A DNA stretch of 64,000 bases from Rhodoferax potami. Its GTDB lineage: Bacteria > Pseudomonadota > Gammaproteobacteria > Burkholderiales > Burkholderiaceae_C. The notes below the pieces were generated by a model. That model searched no databases, had not been told where the DNA came from, and saw nothing but the letters and a program-made list of their open reading frames with translations. The stretch is from NCBI RefSeq assembly GCF_032193805.1, contig NZ_JAVBIK010000001.1:2749001-2813000 (forward strand), written 5' to 3'. Each line of letters opens with the position of its first letter. Positions within the stretch are counted from its first letter, which is position 1. Shown here one piece after another: positions 38,632-48,417 of the stretch. Position numbers and translations under genes: made by a program.

Positions 38632-39465
38632 TTATAAATCTGGAGCGGTCCACTGGCCGCCGCTGCAGCGCTCGATCCCGGCCAAGTCCTGGCGGCTTTG
38701 CACGTTGGCGAAGCCTGCAGCCTCCAAGAGCGCCCGCACGTCAGCAGCTTGGTCATAGCCGTGCTCCAGCAGCAGCCAGCCGCCGGTCTGCAGCCGGGTC
38801 TTGGCTTGGTCGATGATGGTGCGGATGTCGTCCAGCCCGTCATCGCCCGCGGTGAGTGCTTGGCGCGGCTCAAAGCGCAGGGCGGGCAGGTGTTCGTCGT
38901 CCTCGCGGATATAGGGCGGGTTGGAGACGATGGCCTGAAACACGCCCTCTGTGCCATTGAGCCAGGAGCCTTGGCTGAAGGTCACCGCCAACCCCAGCCG
39001 CTGCGCATTGGCTTGTGCGACGGTCAGTGCGGCGTGGCTGTAGTCCACCGCCTCCACCTGCAGCGCAGGCCGCGTAGACTTGAGTGCCAGCGCAATCGCA
39101 CCGCTACCGGTGCCCAGGTCCACCACTCGGGCTTCGGGCATTGGCTCCAACACATTCAGCGCCCAGTCGACCAGCGTTTCAGTGTCAGGGCGGGGCACCA
39201 ACACATCGGAGTTGACCTGCAGGTTCAGCCCGTAAAACTCCTTGTGCCCCACGATGTAGGCCACCGGCTCGCCGGCCAACCGGCGCGCAACATAGCCCTG
39301 TAGCGAGGTGTTGACCGCTTCGCTCACCAGGTCCGTGTCGTGGGCGAGCAACCAGGCCCTTCCTGCCCGCGGCTGACCCAGCGCGTGCAACAAAAGCAGG
39401 CGGCTGTCCGTCAGATCCAGGCCCCGGGTTTGCAGGGTGGCGATGGTTTGCGATATGGAGGGCAT
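38632..39465 (-). CDS. prmC: Peptide chain release factor N5-glutamine methyltransferase
   Basis: 277 aa. N-terminal helical substrate-binding part (to about 75), then a Rossmann methyltransferase with SAM motif VVDLGTGSGAIALALK near 116-131 and catalytic VSNPPYIRE near 184-192 (NPPY methylates the GGQ glutamine of release factors). It modifies RF1 and RF2. Lies downstream of prfA in the same direction, but 275 bp with repeat elements separate them. Confidence 0.97.
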   Translation of the reverse strand: MPSISQTIATLQTRGLDLTDSRLLLLHALGQPRAGRAWLLAHDTDLVSEAVNTSLQGYVARRLAGEPVAYIVGHKEFYGLNLQVNSDVLVPRPDTETLVDWALNVLEPMPEARVVDLGTGSGAIALALKSTRPALQVEAVDYSHAALTVAQANAQRLGLAVTFSQGSWLNGTEGVFQAIVSNPPYIREDDEHLPALRFEPRQALTAGDDGLDDIRTIIDQAKTRLQTGGWLLLEHGYDQAADVRALLEAAGFANVQSRQDLAGIERCSGGQWTAPDL

Positions 39466-39466
39466 A

Positions 39467-39518
39467 TTTGCTCTAAATTTGATAGCGAACGGTGCAGGGG
39501 AAACGAGGGCTAAACGCC
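39467..39518 (+). repeat. Dispersed repeat, variant copy F upstream of prmC
   Basis: TTTGCTCTAAATTTGATAGC followed by GAACGGTGC and GAGGGCTAAACGCC. It has the same TTTGCT...GATAGC hairpin start and GGGCTA end as the other copies, with a divergent middle. It lies immediately before the prmC start codon. Confidence 0.5.
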
Positions 39519-39594
39519 TAAAGCTCCCAAAAACCAGCTTATTCTGCTTTGCGTAGGGGGGTCAAACAAAGTCCATTGGATTCACAACAACATA

Positions 39595-39725
39595 CCTCCG
39601 TGTCTTTCGGAGGCGTATGCATCAGGCACCGGGAGTTAGGGCGGCTGGGCGTTTTGCGCAGGTCAAGGAGGAGCCCGCAAAGCGGGCGGGGGACACGGAG
39701 CAAAGCGCCCAGCCGCCCCAACTCC
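39595..39725. repeat. Compound inverted-repeat element in the prfA-prmC gap
   Basis: Three nested or adjacent dyads: CCTCCG/CGGAGG at 39595-39613; a long inverted repeat with 26-nt arms, 39632-39657 against 39700-39725 (24 of 26 pair; arms read GGAGTT-GGGCGGCTGGGCG-TTTGC); and inside it GCCCGC-AAA-GCGGGC at 39673-39687. No protein-like reading frame is convincing. It resembles a REP or small non-autonomous element. The full gap 39466-39740 holds this element, copy F of the dispersed repeat and no gene. Confidence 0.7.
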
Positions 39726-39740
39726 AACCCGTAAGCAAAC

Positions 39741-40862
39741 TCAATTTAAGCTGTTTTCCAACGCCGCCAACTGCTGCGCCGCTTCATAGGCTTGCAGGGC
39801 TTCGATCACATCGTCCAAGTCGCCTTCCATCGCGCGGTCCAGCTTGTACAGGGTCAGGTTGATGCGGTGGTCGGTCAGCCGGCCTTGCGGATAGTTGTAG
39901 GTGCGGATGCGGTCGCTGCGGTCGCCGCTGCCCACCAAGCTCTTGCGCTCGGCGGCGTCTTTGGCGGCGCGTTCGGAGCGGTCCTTCTCGTGGATGCGGG
40001 CGGTCAGCACTTTCAGGGCCTGGGCCTTGTTGCTGTGCTGGCTGCGGCCATCTTGGCATTCGGCCACGATACCGGTGGGAATGTGGGTGATACGCACCGC
40101 CGAGTCGGTCTTGTTGATGTGCTGGCCACCGGCGCCGCTAGCGCGGTAGGTGTCAATGCGCAGATCCGAAGGGTTGATTTTGATGGCTTCCGCCTCGTCC
40201 TGCTCGGCCAACACGGCAATCGTGCAGGCGCTGGTGTGGATGCGGCCTTGGGTTTCGGTAGCCGGCACCCGCTGCACGCGGTGGCCGCCTGATTCGAACT
40301 TGAGCATGCCGTAAGCGCCGCAGGAGCCCGCGCTGGTGGTGGTACTGCCTTCGATGCGGAGCACCACTTCCTTGTAACCACCCAGCTCGCTTTCAGACGC
40401 GCTCATGATCTCGGTGCGCAGGCCTTTGGCGTCGCAGTAGCGGGTGTACATGCGGGCGAGGTCAGCGGCAAACAGGGCGGATTCGTCACCCCCCGTGCCG
40501 GCGCGGATTTCCACAAACGCGGGGCGCGCATCGTCCGGGTCCTTGGGCAGCAACATGCGCTGCAGTTCTGCCTCTAACTGGGCCATCTCGGCAGTGGCAC
40601 CGTCAATTTCTTCTTGCGCCATGGCGAGCATGTCCTCATCGCCCGCCGCATCACCCAGCATTTCCTGCCCTGTGGCCAGATCAGCCTCGCGCTGCTGAAA
40701 GCGCCCCCAACGCCCGGCTACCGCCGCCACATCGGTGTGCTCACGTGAGAGCTTGAGGAACTGCTCCATGTCTTTCATGATGTCCTCGCGCGAAAGCAAA
40801 AACTCCAGCTCCCCTTGGCGGTCTTTGTACTTGGCAAGCTGTTGGCGAAGAAACGGTTTCAT
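39741..40862 (-). CDS. prfA: Peptide chain release factor 1
   Basis: 373 aa, slightly longer than E. coli RF1 (360). The RF1-specific anticodon-mimic tripeptide PAT is seen in [14 protein letters not shown] near residue 200, and the GGQ motif in [20 protein letters not shown] near 248. Terminates translation at UAA and UAG. Downstream of hemA, the usual hemA-prfA-prmC order, with a GC-rich hairpin in the gap. Confidence 0.98.
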   Translation of the reverse strand: MKPFLRQQLAKYKDRQGELEFLLSREDIMKDMEQFLKLSREHTDVAAVAGRWGRFQQREADLATGQEMLGDAAGDEDMLAMAQEEIDGATAEMAQLEAELQRMLLPKDPDDARPAFVEIRAGTGGDESALFAADLARMYTRYCDAKGLRTEIMSASESELGGYKEVVLRIEGSTTTSAGSCGAYGMLKFESGGHRVQRVPATETQGRIHTSACTIAVLAEQDEAEAIKINPSDLRIDTYRASGAGGQHINKTDSAVRITHIPTGIVAECQDGRSQHSNKAQALKVLTARIHEKDRSERAAKDAAERKSLVGSGDRSDRIRTYNYPQGRLTDHRINLTLYKLDRAMEGDLDDVIEALQAYEAAQQLAALENSLN

Positions 40863-40943
40863 GAGTGGCTAAATGGTGAGGCGATGAATGCAACGGCAGT
40901 AGAAGCTTTGTCGAAGCGAGAAAACAAAATGTGGCTGTTAAAG

Positions 40944-40980
40944 CCCCCCTCTTGCCCCATGGGGGAGAGGGGCTGGGGGA
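40944..40980. repeat. GC-rich palindromic hairpin between hemA and prfA
   Basis: CCCCTCT (40946-40952) pairs with AGAGGGG (40966-40972), with an inner CCCC-AT-GGGG; a further GGGGGAGAG follows. There is no T run on the minus strand after the stem, so it is more likely an mRNA hairpin or interspersed repeat than a terminator. Confidence 0.55.
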
Positions 40981-41011
40981 GAGTGGGGTGAACCCCGAAG
41001 CTTGACCCCAG

Positions 41012-42271
41012 CTAACGCTTATTCCGCAAGAAAAAGTGCGAAATCGCATTGCCCGCCCGCTCACGCGCTGCAGCGTCCCCGGCGTGCAGCTCGGCCATGG
41101 CGCCATGCAGCATTTTCTGGCTCAGGCCTTTGGCCAAGGCTTCGAGCACTGCGTCCACATCTTCGCCCTTGGCCAACATCTTGCGGGCGCGGGCCAGTTC
41201 CATCGCGCGCCATTCTTCGGCTTGGGCGTTGAGCTGCTGAATCAGGGGCACCGCGCTGCGCTGGTCCACCCAGTGCATAAAGCTTTGCACCCCGGCGTCC
41301 ACAATGGCCTCCGCCTGGGCCACGGCGGCCTGGCGGTTGGCTTGCGCGGTTTGCACCACACCCGCCAGGTCGTCCACGGTGTAAAGGTACACATCGCCCA
41401 GCGCTTTGACTTCGGGTTCAATGTCGCGCGGCACGGCCAAGTCGACCATGAACATGGGGCGGTGCTTGCGTTTTTTCAGCGCCCGCTCCACCGCGCCCAA
41501 GCCGATGATGGGCAGGGTACTGGCGGTGCAGCTGATGACCGCATCGAACTCGTGCAGCCGCTCGGGCAAATCCGCCAGGCGCATGACTTCGCCGCCAAAG
41601 CGGCTTGCCAGCTTTTCGCCTCGCTCTAGCGTGCGGTTGGCAATCGCGATGGCCTTGGGGTTCTTGGCCGCAAAGTGCGTGGCGCAGAGTTCGATCATTT
41701 CGCCCGCACCCACAAACAGCACCTTTACCTTGGCCAGGTCTTCAAACAAATTACCGGCCAGGCGCACCGCGGCAGCGGCCATGCTGATGCTGTGTGCGCC
41801 GATCTCGGTTGAGGTACGCACCTCTTTGGCGACGGCGAACGAGCGTTGGAAGAGCTGGGAGAGTGTGGTGCCCAAAGCGCCTGCCTCGTCAGCGACTCGC
41901 ACCGCGTCTTTGAGCTGACCCAGGATTTGCGGCTCGCCCAGCACCATGCTGTCCAGGCCACTGGCCACGCGGAAGGCATGGCGGGCGGCTTCCTGGTCTT
42001 CCAGGCGGTAGGTGTGGGAGCGCAGTTCGTTGGCCGAGATGCCGCCGCTCTGGGCCAGCCAGGCGAGGGTATGGTCTAGCGCAGCTTCATCGCCGGCACA
42101 GTAGATTTCGGTGCGGTTGCAGGTGGAGACGATGGCCGCTTCCGGGGGGCGTGCCATGCTCTGGCGCAGCCCGTGGAGCTGCGGTGCAATCTGGTCACTG
42201 GCGAACGCAAACCGGCCCCGCATATCCAGCGGTGCGGTAGTGTGATTGATGCCTAATGCCCAGACTGCCAT
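41012..42271 (-). CDS. hemA: Glutamyl-tRNA reductase
   Basis: 419 aa. Catalytic cysteine in [15 protein letters not shown] near residue 50, NADPH-binding [18 protein letters not shown] near 187, and the dimerisation domain to the C-terminus. It reduces glutamyl-tRNA to glutamate-1-semialdehyde, the first step of haem synthesis by the C5 route. Hmm-like N-terminus [20 protein letters not shown] is the common start. Divergent from the small membrane protein gene at 42339. Confidence 0.97.
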   Translation of the reverse strand: MAVWALGINHTTAPLDMRGRFAFASDQIAPQLHGLRQSMARPPEAAIVSTCNRTEIYCAGDEAALDHTLAWLAQSGGISANELRSHTYRLEDQEAARHAFRVASGLDSMVLGEPQILGQLKDAVRVADEAGALGTTLSQLFQRSFAVAKEVRTSTEIGAHSISMAAAAVRLAGNLFEDLAKVKVLFVGAGEMIELCATHFAAKNPKAIAIANRTLERGEKLASRFGGEVMRLADLPERLHEFDAVISCTASTLPIIGLGAVERALKKRKHRPMFMVDLAVPRDIEPEVKALGDVYLYTVDDLAGVVQTAQANRQAAVAQAEAIVDAGVQSFMHWVDQRSAVPLIQQLNAQAEEWRAMELARARKMLAKGEDVDAVLEALAKGLSQKMLHGAMAELHAGDAAARERAGNAISHFFLRNKR

Positions 42272-42338
42272 ATGTTTAGACGCCGATTATAAAATCCAGC
42301 GTCTACCCACCCCGCCAAAGCCTCGATTGGCCTTTGCA

Positions 42339-42617
42339 ATGACCGCCATGGGCCCACTCGATCTCCTGAACCACCTGTTGAATTTTGCGGCTCCCGCCTT
42401 GTTCGTGGGTTTGCTGTTGGCCCTTCTGGCGCCACTTTTGTATAAAAAAGTGCCGGTGGCGCACGGTTTGCGAGCGCAGGTAGCTATTAATTTTGTAGCG
42501 GGTCTGGTGGCCTTGGTGGGTGGGCTCGTGTTCTTCGGGCGCGACGGCAAGATGCTCAGCTATGCCGCCATGGTGCTGGCCTGTGCCGCCAGCCAGTGGT
42601 GGGCCATGCGCCGCTGA
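42339..42617 (+). CDS. Small conserved membrane protein, function unknown
   Basis: 92 aa from the ATG at 42339 (a second ATG at 42348 is equally possible); the longer in-frame version would start inside hemA. Three hydrophobic segments: about residues 14-35 (FAAPALFVGLLLALLAPLLY), 50-66, and 75-88, separated by short charged loops (KK, GRDGK). I do not recognise a family with certainty; proteins of this kind sit next to hemA in related genomes. Bases 42451-42500 within it resemble the dispersed repeat. Confidence 0.7.
   Translation: MTAMGPLDLLNHLLNFAAPALFVGLLLALLAPLLYKKVPVAHGLRAQVAINFVAGLVALVGGLVFFGRDGKMLSYAAMVLACAASQWWAMRR
42451..42500 (-). repeat. Possible degenerate repeat copy H inside the small membrane protein gene
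   Basis: Read on the minus strand: CGCTACAAAATTAATAGCTA followed by CCTGCGC, similar to the TTGCTAC-AT-rich-ATAGCTAC-TCGCGC start of copy C. Only the first half is recognisable. Confidence 0.3.
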
Positions 42618-42662
42618 AGCGCTGCAGGCTCTTTTTTCTATTTCTTTTTTCCCCGGAGTTCT

Positions 42663-43325
42663 ATGTCATCGCGGTTCAAGGCAGTTTTGTTTGACCATGA
42701 CGGCACTTTGGTCGATTCCGAGGCGGTGCACCACGCTTTGTGGAACCAGGTGCTCCAGCCCTATGGCGTAGAGATTCCGCGGGATGTGTACATGCAGCAT
42801 TACTCCGGCGTGCCCGCCTTGGCCAATGGGGAAGATGTGCGGCAGCGCTACGGCCTATCGCCCAGCGCCGAGGCCCTGGCAGAGGCCAAAAACAGCGTAG
42901 CAGCGCTGTATCTGCAAACCCACGCCTTCCCGCTGATGCCCGGCGTGCGCGAATCACTGGCGCGCCTGAACGCTGCCGGTCTGCGCAAAGGCGTGGTCAC
43001 CGGCGCGCGCATGTTTGCCATCGCCGCCACCTTGCGCTCGCACGCCATGGCGCCGGAGTTTGAGGTGGTGGTGTCTGCCGATGAGGTGGTGCACAGTAAG
43101 CCGGCCCCCGATTGCTACCTGCTGGCACTGCAGCAGATGGGCCTGCAAGCCAGTGAGGCCGTGGCATTTGAAGACACCGAGCACGGCGTGGCGTCTGCCA
43201 TCGCAGCCGGTGTGGCATGTGTGGCCATACCCACCCCGATGTCAGCCGCCCAGGATTTCAGTGCGGCGACTGTGGTAGTCCAGGATATGGCCGCCGCGGT
43301 GGACTGGGTGCTTAAGCAGGGCTGA
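42663..43325 (+). CDS. HAD family hydrolase (phosphoglycolate phosphatase-like)
   Basis: 220 aa. HAD motif I FDHDGTLVDSEAVHHAL near residues 10-26 (first Asp nucleophile), helical cap, motif II region VVTGARM, motif III lysine in VVHSKPAPDCY near 145, and motif IV AFEDTEHGVASA near 170. This is the beta-phosphoglucomutase/phosphoglycolate phosphatase subgroup; a sugar-phosphate phosphatase is the likeliest role, substrate unknown. Its 3' end overlaps convergent ugpQ by 14 bp. Confidence 0.9.
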   Translation: MSSRFKAVLFDHDGTLVDSEAVHHALWNQVLQPYGVEIPRDVYMQHYSGVPALANGEDVRQRYGLSPSAEALAEAKNSVAALYLQTHAFPLMPGVRESLARLNAAGLRKGVVTGARMFAIAATLRSHAMAPEFEVVVSADEVVHSKPAPDCYLLALQQMGLQASEAVAFEDTEHGVASAIAAGVACVAIPTPMSAAQDFSAATVVVQDMAAAVDWVLKQG

Positions 43326-44130
43326 ACAAGTCCACCCGGTCGGTGATGATGCCGTCGGTGTGCAGATCCATCAGCCGCTGTGCGGTGGGCTCGTCATTCA
43401 CGGTGTAGCTCAGGGTGCGCATGCCGGCGGCTTTGGCTTGGGTCACGGTGCTGCTGTCCCAAAGCTTGTGGTTGCACACAATGGCGTGGCAACCCAGGCG
43501 CTGGGCGGTCTCGAGCCAGCCGCTCCAGAGTTCATCTAGCAAGAGGCCGCGGGGCAGCTCTGGCTGGGTGGCTTGGGCGCCTTCCAGGGCCTCAGTGGAA
43601 AAGGAGGTCAGCAATGGCGGCACAGGCTGGCCGGCCCACAGGCGGCCAGCGTGCCGGGCCACGACCTCTCCGGTGTGGCGCTCGGTACCTGGCGTGGGTT
43701 TGATCTCGATATTGAGCAAATAGCCGTTGCGGATGCAGTAGGCGGCAATGCCGTCCAGCGTCGGGATGGTTTCACCCGCATACGCGCGGCTGTGCCAGCT
43801 GCCGGCATCGAGTTGGCTCAGGGTGGACCAGCTGTGATTGCCCGCAATCGCTTCATTTGCTACATCTTTGATAGCTACTCGCGCATATTCCACCTGCGCC
43901 AGAGCCTGATTGGATGCATTCGTGGTACGGGTGAGGGTGGCGTCGTGCAGCAAGAATGGCACGCCATCCGCGCTGAGTTTGACGTCGCATTCGAACATGC
44001 GGTAGCCGTGGCTGGCCCCCAGGCGAAAGGCGGATAGCGTGTTCTCTGGCGCCAGCTTGCCGGCACCCCGGTGCGCCACCCAGCGGGGGTAAGGCCAAGC
44101 GGGGAGGTCGAACACGTTCTCTGCCGTCAT
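43312..44130 (-). CDS. ugpQ: Glycerophosphodiester phosphodiesterase
   Basis: 272 aa, about 20 residues longer than usual. GDPD hallmarks: [20 protein letters not shown] at 17-36 (catalytic His-Arg and Glu), [20 protein letters not shown] at 46-64, and NIEIKPTPG. Residues 73-92, between TRTTNA and [11 protein letters not shown], are encoded by a copy of the dispersed repeat and form an in-frame insertion in a surface loop. No signal peptide, so cytosolic. It hydrolyses glycerophosphodiesters to glycerol 3-phosphate and an alcohol. ATGA overlap with ugpC. Confidence 0.95.
   Translation of the reverse strand: MTAENVFDLPAWPYPRWVAHRGAGKLAPENTLSAFRLGASHGYRMFECDVKLSADGVPFLLHDATLTRTTNASNQALAQVEYARVAIKDVANEAIAGNHSWSTLSQLDAGSWHSRAYAGETIPTLDGIAAYCIRNGYLLNIEIKPTPGTERHTGEVVARHAGRLWAGQPVPPLLTSFSTEALEGAQATQPELPRGLLLDELWSGWLETAQRLGCHAIVCNHKLWDSSTVTQAKAAGMRTLSYTVNDEPTAQRLMDLHTDGIITDRVDLFSPA
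43856..43906 (+). repeat. Dispersed palindromic repeat, copy C inside ugpQ
   Basis: TTTGCTACATCTTTGATAGC, TACTCGCGCATATTCCAC and TGCGCCAGAGCC: nearly the same as copy D (52920-52970) block for block. It lies inside ugpQ on the strand opposite to the gene and keeps the frame open. Confidence 0.72.
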
Positions 44131-45164
44131 ACCGACTCCAACCGCTTGCCGGTCGTGGCGTCGAAGTGGTGAATGCGGTCAGCGCGCGGCGTCACATGCA
44201 GCGTGGTACCCAGAGCCGGTGCAGGCTGCGACTCTTCGATACGGATGATGACCGTCTCGTCTGCATCCGCGGCGTTCAATTTGTGCGCCCATTTGCCGTA
44301 GATCAGGCGCTCGGCGCCCAGCATTTCGACGGCTTCTACTTGCAGAGCCCAGCCGCCAGGGGTGATGTCCAGATGCTCGGGGCGGATGCCGGTGATCACA
44401 CCAGCCTTGGCATCCGGCGCGTTTTTGAGCAGGTTCATGGGCGGCGAGCCGATGAAGCTGGCCACAAAGGTGCTGGCCGGGCGGGTGTAGACCTCTTCGG
44501 GCGTGCCGAATTGCTCCATCACGCCGCCATTCATCACGATCATGCGTTGGGCCAGGGTCATGGCCTCGACCTGATCATGCGTCACGAACAGGCTGGTAAT
44601 GCCCAGCTCGCGGTGCAGCTTCTGGATCTCCAGGCGCGTCTGGGCGCGCAGCTTGGCATCAAGGTTGGAGAGCGGTTCGTCAAACAAAAACACCTGGGGC
44701 TGGCGCACGATGGCCCGGCCCATGGCCACACGCTGGCGCTGACCGCCTGACAGAGCCTTGGGCTTGCGCTCGAGGTAGGGGGCGAGTTCGAGAATCTTGG
44801 CGGCTTTGTCGACGCGGCGCTTGATCTCGTCCATGGGCACATTGGCGATCTTGAGGCCGTAGGCCATGTTCTCGAACACGCTCATGTGGGGGTAGAGCGC
44901 ATAGTTCTGGAACACCATGGCAATGTCGCGCTCGCTGGGCTCCAGGTCGTTGACCACGCGCCCGCCGATGGAGATTTGGCCTTCGCTCACTTCTTCCAGG
45001 CCGGCCACCATGCGCAATAGCGTGGATTTGCCGCAGCCACTGGGGCCGACGATGACGATGAATTCACCATCCTGAATTTGGGCATTCACCCCGTGGATGA
45101 CTTGGTTGGCCGTTTTGCCGCTGCCGTAGCGCTTGATGATGTTGTGTAGTTCGATGGAAGCCAT
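44127..45164 (-). CDS. ugpC: sn-Glycerol-3-phosphate ABC transporter, ATPase
   Basis: 345 aa. MalK/UgpC-type ATPase: Walker [14 protein letters not shown] near 39-51, Q-loop [13 protein letters not shown], signature [14 protein letters not shown] near 136, Walker [16 protein letters not shown], then a C-terminal TOBE regulatory domain (GIRPEHLDI). It powers uptake of glycerol 3-phosphate and glycerophosphodiesters by UgpA-UgpE. Overlaps ugpQ by 4 bp; 49 bp after ugpE. Confidence 0.95.
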   Translation of the reverse strand: MASIELHNIIKRYGSGKTANQVIHGVNAQIQDGEFIVIVGPSGCGKSTLLRMVAGLEEVSEGQISIGGRVVNDLEPSERDIAMVFQNYALYPHMSVFENMAYGLKIANVPMDEIKRRVDKAAKILELAPYLERKPKALSGGQRQRVAMGRAIVRQPQVFLFDEPLSNLDAKLRAQTRLEIQKLHRELGITSLFVTHDQVEAMTLAQRMIVMNGGVMEQFGTPEEVYTRPASTFVASFIGSPPMNLLKNAPDAKAGVITGIRPEHLDITPGGWALQVEAVEMLGAERLIYGKWAHKLNAADADETVIIRIEESQPAPALGTTLHVTPRADRIHHFDATTGKRLESV

Positions 45165-45213
45165 AAATTACCGTAATAGGGGTTGTAAGGGGTGACGTCG
45201 GGGTGGCGAGGGC

Positions 45214-46065
45214 TTATTTCTCGGTGTCCACCAAGCCTTTGACGAACCACTTTTGCATCAACATGACGACGAGTGCCGGGGGAATCATGGCCAACATGGC
45301 CGTTGCCATGACGATGTTCCACTCGGTTTGCGCATCGCCACCAGAAATCATTTGCTTGATGCCGATCACCACGGGGTACATGTTTTCTTCGGTGGTGACC
45401 AGCAGGGGCCAGAGGTACTGGTTCCAGCCGTAAATAAACTGAATCACAAACAGGGCGGCAATGCTGGTGCGGGACAGGGGGACCAGAATGTCCTTGAAAA
45501 AGCGCATGGGTCCGGCGCCATCGACCCGGGCTGCTTCGACCAACTCTTCAGGCACCGTCAAGAAAAACTGGCGGAACAAAAAGGTGGCGGTGGCAGAGGC
45601 AATCAGGGGAACCGTCAGGCCCGCGTAGCTGTTGAGCAGGCCCAAATCCGCCACCACCTGGTAGGTGGGGCCGATACGCACCTCGACCGGCAGCATCAGG
45701 GTCACAAAAATGGCCCAGAAGAAACCCATGCGGAACGGGAAGCGGAAGTACACGATGGCAAACGCCGAGAGCAGCGAGATCGTGATTTTGCCGATGGAGA
45801 TGGTCAAGGCCGTGATCAGGCTGACCACCATCATGCGGCCCACCGAAGCGTGTGACCCAGAGCCTTGACGCTCGCCACCCAACGCGGTGGCGTAGTTGTC
45901 GAGCAAGTGGCTGCCGGGCAGCAGCGGCATGGGCGACTGCACCACCGCGTCGGCGGTGTGGGTGGAAGCCACAAAAGTGATGTAGATCGGGAATGCCACG
46001 ATGAGCACCCCGATGATCAGAATGGCGTGCGACAAAAAGTCCAGCCAGGGGCGTCGTTCGACCAT
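45214..46065 (-). CDS. ugpE: sn-Glycerol-3-phosphate ABC transporter, permease UgpE
   Basis: 283 aa with six membrane helices (first at about 9-33, [20 protein letters not shown]). The permease EAA loop is [20 protein letters not shown] near 172-191, where the ATPase docks. Shares one base with ugpA, so the two permease subunits are translationally coupled. Inner membrane. Confidence 0.95.
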   Translation of the reverse strand: MVERRPWLDFLSHAILIIGVLIVAFPIYITFVASTHTADAVVQSPMPLLPGSHLLDNYATALGGERQGSGSHASVGRMMVVSLITALTISIGKITISLLSAFAIVYFRFPFRMGFFWAIFVTLMLPVEVRIGPTYQVVADLGLLNSYAGLTVPLIASATATFLFRQFFLTVPEELVEAARVDGAGPMRFFKDILVPLSRTSIAALFVIQFIYGWNQYLWPLLVTTEENMYPVVIGIKQMISGGDAQTEWNIVMATAMLAMIPPALVVMLMQKWFVKGLVDTEK

Positions 46066-46952
46066 CAGTAATTCACCTTTTTCTCTACGAATCTAAATTG
46101 CACCACCGTCAGGGCGATGACGATGATCATTAGCACCACAGATTGGGCCGCTGAGCCGCCCAGGTCCATGGCCTTGAAGCCGTCGAAATACACCTTGTAG
46201 ACCAGGATGGCGGTGTCTTTGCCCGGGCCGCCTTTGGTGGCCGCATCCACAATCGCAAACGTGTCAAAAAACGCGTACACGATGTTGATGACCAGCAAAA
46301 AGAAGGTGGTGGGGGACAACAAGGGGAGCTGTATCGTCCAGAACCTGCGCCAAGGGCGGGCACCATCCATGGAAGCCGCCTCGATCAGCGACTTGGGGAT
46401 GGACTGCAGACCGGCCAGGAAGAACAAAAAGTTATAAGAAATCTGCTTCCACACCGCGGCCATCACGATCAGCGCCATGGCGTGGTCGCTGTTGAGCAGA
46501 GGGTCCCACGACATGCCGAGCTCCCGGATGCCGTAGCTGACGATGCCGATGCTGGGCGCAAACATGAACAGCCAGAGCACACCGGCCACCGCAGGGGCCA
46601 CGGCATAGGGCCAAATCAAAAAGGTGCGGTAAACGCCAGACCCTTTGACCACCCGGTCGGCAAAAATGGCCAGGGTGAGCGACAGCGTCAAGCCCAGCAC
46701 CGCCACCAGCAACGAAAAAATCGCCGTCGTTTTGAAGGATGCGAGGTAGGAGGCGTCGTTCCAGAGATTGCGGAAATTGTCGAGCCCGACAAACACCACC
46801 GAGGTGCCGAAGGCATCGCTTTGCTGCACCGATTGCAGCAGCGCCTGCGCTGCAGGCCAGAAAAAGAAGATAGAGATGACGGCTACCTGCGGTGCGATCA
46901 ACACCCATGGCAGCCATGCAGATTTGAAAACGACGCGTTTTTCAGCAGCCAT
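46065..46952 (-). CDS. ugpA: sn-Glycerol-3-phosphate ABC transporter, permease UgpA
   Basis: 295 aa, six membrane helices (first at about 14-34, [20 protein letters not shown]). The EAA motif is [20 protein letters not shown] near 193-212. Partner of UgpE. Preceded by a 62-bp gap containing a 10-bp perfect hairpin that separates it from ugpB. Confidence 0.95.
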   Translation of the reverse strand: MAAEKRVVFKSAWLPWVLIAPQVAVISIFFFWPAAQALLQSVQQSDAFGTSVVFVGLDNFRNLWNDASYLASFKTTAIFSLLVAVLGLTLSLTLAIFADRVVKGSGVYRTFLIWPYAVAPAVAGVLWLFMFAPSIGIVSYGIRELGMSWDPLLNSDHAMALIVMAAVWKQISYNFLFFLAGLQSIPKSLIEAASMDGARPWRRFWTIQLPLLSPTTFFLLVINIVYAFFDTFAIVDAATKGGPGKDTAILVYKVYFDGFKAMDLGGSAAQSVVLMIIVIALTVVQFRFVEKKVNY

Positions 46953-46972
46953 ATGTCCCGATCAGAAATGCA

Positions 46973-46996
46973 AAGTGGCGGCAAAAGCCGCCACTT
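46973..46996 (-). promoter_or_regulatory. Hairpin in the ugpB-ugpA gap
   Basis: Perfect 10-bp stem AAGTGGCGGC-AAAA-GCCGCCACTT without a T run, 18 bases after the ugpB stop. Such hairpins after binding-protein genes usually protect the upstream mRNA and lower expression of the permease genes. Confidence 0.7.
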
Positions 46997-47014
46997 GTGA
47001 GGAAGTGAAAAACC

Positions 47015-48334
47015 TTACTGGTTCGCTTTTTCGAAACGCACCAGGAGTTCATTGCCGCGTGTTACGACGGAGTCCAGCGCTTCTTTGGCTGTTTTTTTGC
47101 CAGCCCAGACTTGTTCGAGCTCTTCATCCTCGATCGCACGGATTTGGACATAGTTGCCCAAACGGATGCCGCGGGATTTGTCAGTGACCTTGCGGATCAT
47201 CTGGTTCACCGCGACGTCAGTACCGGGGTTCTCTTTGTAGAAGCCCGACTTTTCAGTCAACTGGAACGCGGCAGTCGTGATCGGCAGGTAGCCGGTGCGC
47301 TTGTGGCTGGCAGATTGGATTTCAGGCTTGGACAAAAAGTCGAAGAACTTAGCAATGCCTTTGTATTCTTCTGCTTTTTTACCGGACATCACCCACAGGC
47401 TGGCACCACCGATAACGGTGTTTTGCGGGGCGCCGGGTACGTCTTGGTAGTGCGGCAGCGGGGCCAAACCGAAGTTGAACTTGGCGTTCTTTTTGACGTT
47501 GCCGTAGAAACCACTGGAGGTAGTCATCATGGCGCACTCACCGGACACGAAGCTGGCTTCAGGCACGTTACCGCGGCCCTTGTAGACAAAAATGCCTTGT
47601 TTGGCCATGTTCGCTAGGTTTTCAATGTGGCGCACATGCAAAGGCGAGTTGATTCGCAAGCGTGCATCCAAGCCAGCCAAGCCGTTTTGCTTGGTGGCAA
47701 ATTCGACGTTATGCCAAGCCGAGAAGCTTTCCAGCTGTGTCCAGCCTTGCCACGCGATGGACAGCGGGCACTTGTGTCCATTGGCCTTGAGCTTGGCGCC
47801 TGCCAGAGCCACTTCGGCCCAGGTAGCGGGTGCTTTTTCCGGGTCCAGACCTGCGGCCTTGAACGCATCCTTGTTGTAATAAAACACGGTGGTCGAGCTG
47901 TTGAACGGGAAGCTCAGCATCTGGCCATTGGGGGCGGTGTAGTAGCCGGCCACTGCGGGCACGTAGACCTTGGGGTCAAACTTGTAGCCTGCGTCGGTCA
48001 TGACCTTGCCCACAGGCACGATCGCGTTCTTGCTCGCCATCATGGTGGCCGTGCCGACTTCGAAAACTTGCAGAATGTGCGGTGCGTTGCCGGCGCGGTA
48101 AGCCGCAACCGCTGCGGTCATGGATTCGTCGTAAGTGCCTTTGAAGGTCGGCAGGATGCGGTATTCCTTCTGGCTCGCGTTGAACTCTTTGGCCAAGTCG
48201 TTCACCCATTCGCCGTTGACGGCGGTCATGGAGTGCCACCACTGGATGTCGGTTTGGGCCTGGGCTTGTGTCGGAATGGAGAATGCTGCAGCGGAAATGG
48301 CTGCAATAGACAGTGCTCTGCGGGTAATAGACAT
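47015..48334 (-). CDS. ugpB: sn-Glycerol-3-phosphate ABC transporter, substrate-binding protein
   Basis: 439 aa. Signal peptide over residues 1-26 (SIAAISAAAFSIPTQAQA), then an extracellular solute-binding family 1 fold: IQWWHSMTAVNGEWVNDLAK near 30-49, FKGTYDESMTAAVAAYRAGN and SGECAMMTTSSGFYGNVKKN, typical of UgpB. Periplasmic. First gene of ugpBAECQ. The upstream 199-bp gap carries inverted repeats but no clear Pho box. Confidence 0.96.
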   Translation of the reverse strand: MSITRRALSIAAISAAAFSIPTQAQAQTDIQWWHSMTAVNGEWVNDLAKEFNASQKEYRILPTFKGTYDESMTAAVAAYRAGNAPHILQVFEVGTATMMASKNAIVPVGKVMTDAGYKFDPKVYVPAVAGYYTAPNGQMLSFPFNSSTTVFYYNKDAFKAAGLDPEKAPATWAEVALAGAKLKANGHKCPLSIAWQGWTQLESFSAWHNVEFATKQNGLAGLDARLRINSPLHVRHIENLANMAKQGIFVYKGRGNVPEASFVSGECAMMTTSSGFYGNVKKNAKFNFGLAPLPHYQDVPGAPQNTVIGGASLWVMSGKKAEEYKGIAKFFDFLSKPEIQSASHKRTGYLPITTAAFQLTEKSGFYKENPGTDVAVNQMIRKVTDKSRGIRLGNYVQIRAIEDEELEQVWAGKKTAKEALDSVVTRGNELLVRFEKANQ

Positions 48335-48417
48335 GGAATCTTCCTGATGAACGAATGACGCGACTTTATGGGTGCTTCATTTCAATTTTGTGTCACGTCG
48401 ATTACACACCGAGGTTT

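Noticed and set aside
39539-39727. Open frame of about 60 codons on the minus strand in the prfA-prmC gap
   Set aside because: It lies over the long inverted-repeat element, has no ribosome-binding site and the protein sequence looks like translated repeat.
43312-43325. Convergent 14-bp overlap of the HAD gene and ugpQ as evidence of a wrong stop
   Set aside because: Both reading frames end naturally with family-like C-termini; small convergent overlaps are common.
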